Below, piece after piece: positions 53,650 to 53,730 of a DNA stretch of 53,730 nucleotides. Origin of the DNA: Gordonia jinhuaensis (GTDB lineage Bacteria; Actinomycetota; Actinomycetes; Mycobacteriales; Mycobacteriaceae). Numbering within the stretch: the stretch's first letter is position 1; the number at the start of each line of letters is the position of its first letter. The DNA is taken from positions 1 through 53,730 of the forward strand of contig NZ_BMGC01000026.1 in NCBI RefSeq assembly GCF_014639795.1, given 5' to 3'. The position numbers and the translations under genes were made by a program. The notes beneath the pieces were generated by a model. The model was given only the letters and a program-made list of their open reading frames with translations, did no database searches and was not told where the DNA came from.

Positions 53650-53730
53650 CATCTGATCTGGCTTGCCCTGCCGGGCGGCCTGGAAGGATGCCAGCTGTGC
53701 CCAAGCCCTATCCCCAGGAGTTCCGCGACG
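53632..53730 (+). mobile_element. Left end of an IS3-like insertion sequence (partial)
   Basis: Homology to the antigen-85 family breaks at about 53631. The following sequence starts TGGTGCACGAGTAGGTGAC (IS3-family ends usually start with TG), and a transposase-like start lies 56 bases in. The element continues past the window end, so the right end and target duplication cannot be seen. Confidence 0.65.
53688..53730 (+). CDS. IS3-family transposase OrfA, N-terminal fragment
   Basis: The 14 visible residues read MPAVPKPYPQEFRD, which resembles the start of actinobacterial IS3-type OrfA proteins (PKPYPxEFRDDVV). A GGAAGG site precedes the ATG. The reading frame is cut by the window edge, so the family call rests on this short match and on the insertion context. 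Confidence 0.6.
   Translation, partial: MPAVPKPYPQEFRD

Overview
This is a high-GC actinobacterial window. An antigen-85-like mycolyltransferase fragment, PapA-like acyltransferases, a PimE/PIG-V-like membrane mannosyltransferase, a diflavin-type assimilatory nitrate reductase, an NnaR-like HemD/winged-helix regulator and a 13E12/DUF222-type HNH fragment together point to a mycolic-acid-containing member of the Mycobacteriales, most likely Gordonia or a close relative. No rRNA, tRNA or CRISPR array was seen.

Left part (1-14.3 kb): the tail of an HNH endonuclease, then three back-to-back condensation/PapA-like acyltransferases on the minus strand. An 821-bp non-coding gap separates them from a plus-strand GT2 glycosyltransferase, a fourth acyltransferase and a UGT-type GT1 glycosyltransferase. 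This looks like an acylated-glycolipid cluster without its own PKS or NRPS. A DrrAB-like ABC exporter and a large SARP/AfsR-type regulator follow on the minus strand.

Middle part (14.3-29.9 kb): two nitrate-assimilation operons flank a formaldehyde dehydrogenase gene that carries a frameshift. Operon A is nasN (nitrate reductase fused to a flavodoxin/FAD/NADPH reductase), a 117-aa unknown, a NasD-like nitrite reductase and a Rieske NasE-like protein. Operon B is narK, nirB, nirD, an nnaR-like regulator and sirB/cbiX (siroheme). Both promoter regions carry GlnR-type half-sites (GTNAC/GNAAC type) with exact 6-nt spacers. Nitrate would enter by NarK, be reduced by NasN, and nitrite then by one or both siroheme reductases, with SirB supplying siroheme.

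Right-middle part (30-45.6 kb): a membrane mannosyltransferase; aspartokinase and aspartate-semialdehyde dehydrogenase; a double-hotdog dehydratase; a translationally coupled three-gene surface/kinase operon of unknown function (Ser/Gly-Pro-rich anchored protein, beta-domain membrane protein, multi-pass Ser/Thr kinase); a small secreted protein; a membrane protein; an acyl-CoA dehydrogenase/acyl-CoA synthetase pair; and a coupled amidohydrolase/2-oxoglutarate oxygenase pair.

Right end (45.6-53.7 kb): an acyl-ACP thioesterase-like gene; an oxidative-stress block (fur-family regulator with a perfect 12-5-12 palindrome at its promoter, clade-3 catalase, Dps); then a phosphoglycerate-mutase-like phosphatase and a sequence-divergent enolase facing a fluoride riboswitch that leads two CrcB/Fluc fluoride-channel genes. 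Enolase is the classic fluoride target, so this looks like a fluoride-tolerance island. The window ends in an antigen-85-like gene cut off by an IS3-like element. Short 15-19-bp tandem duplications recur at gene ends and leaders across the window.
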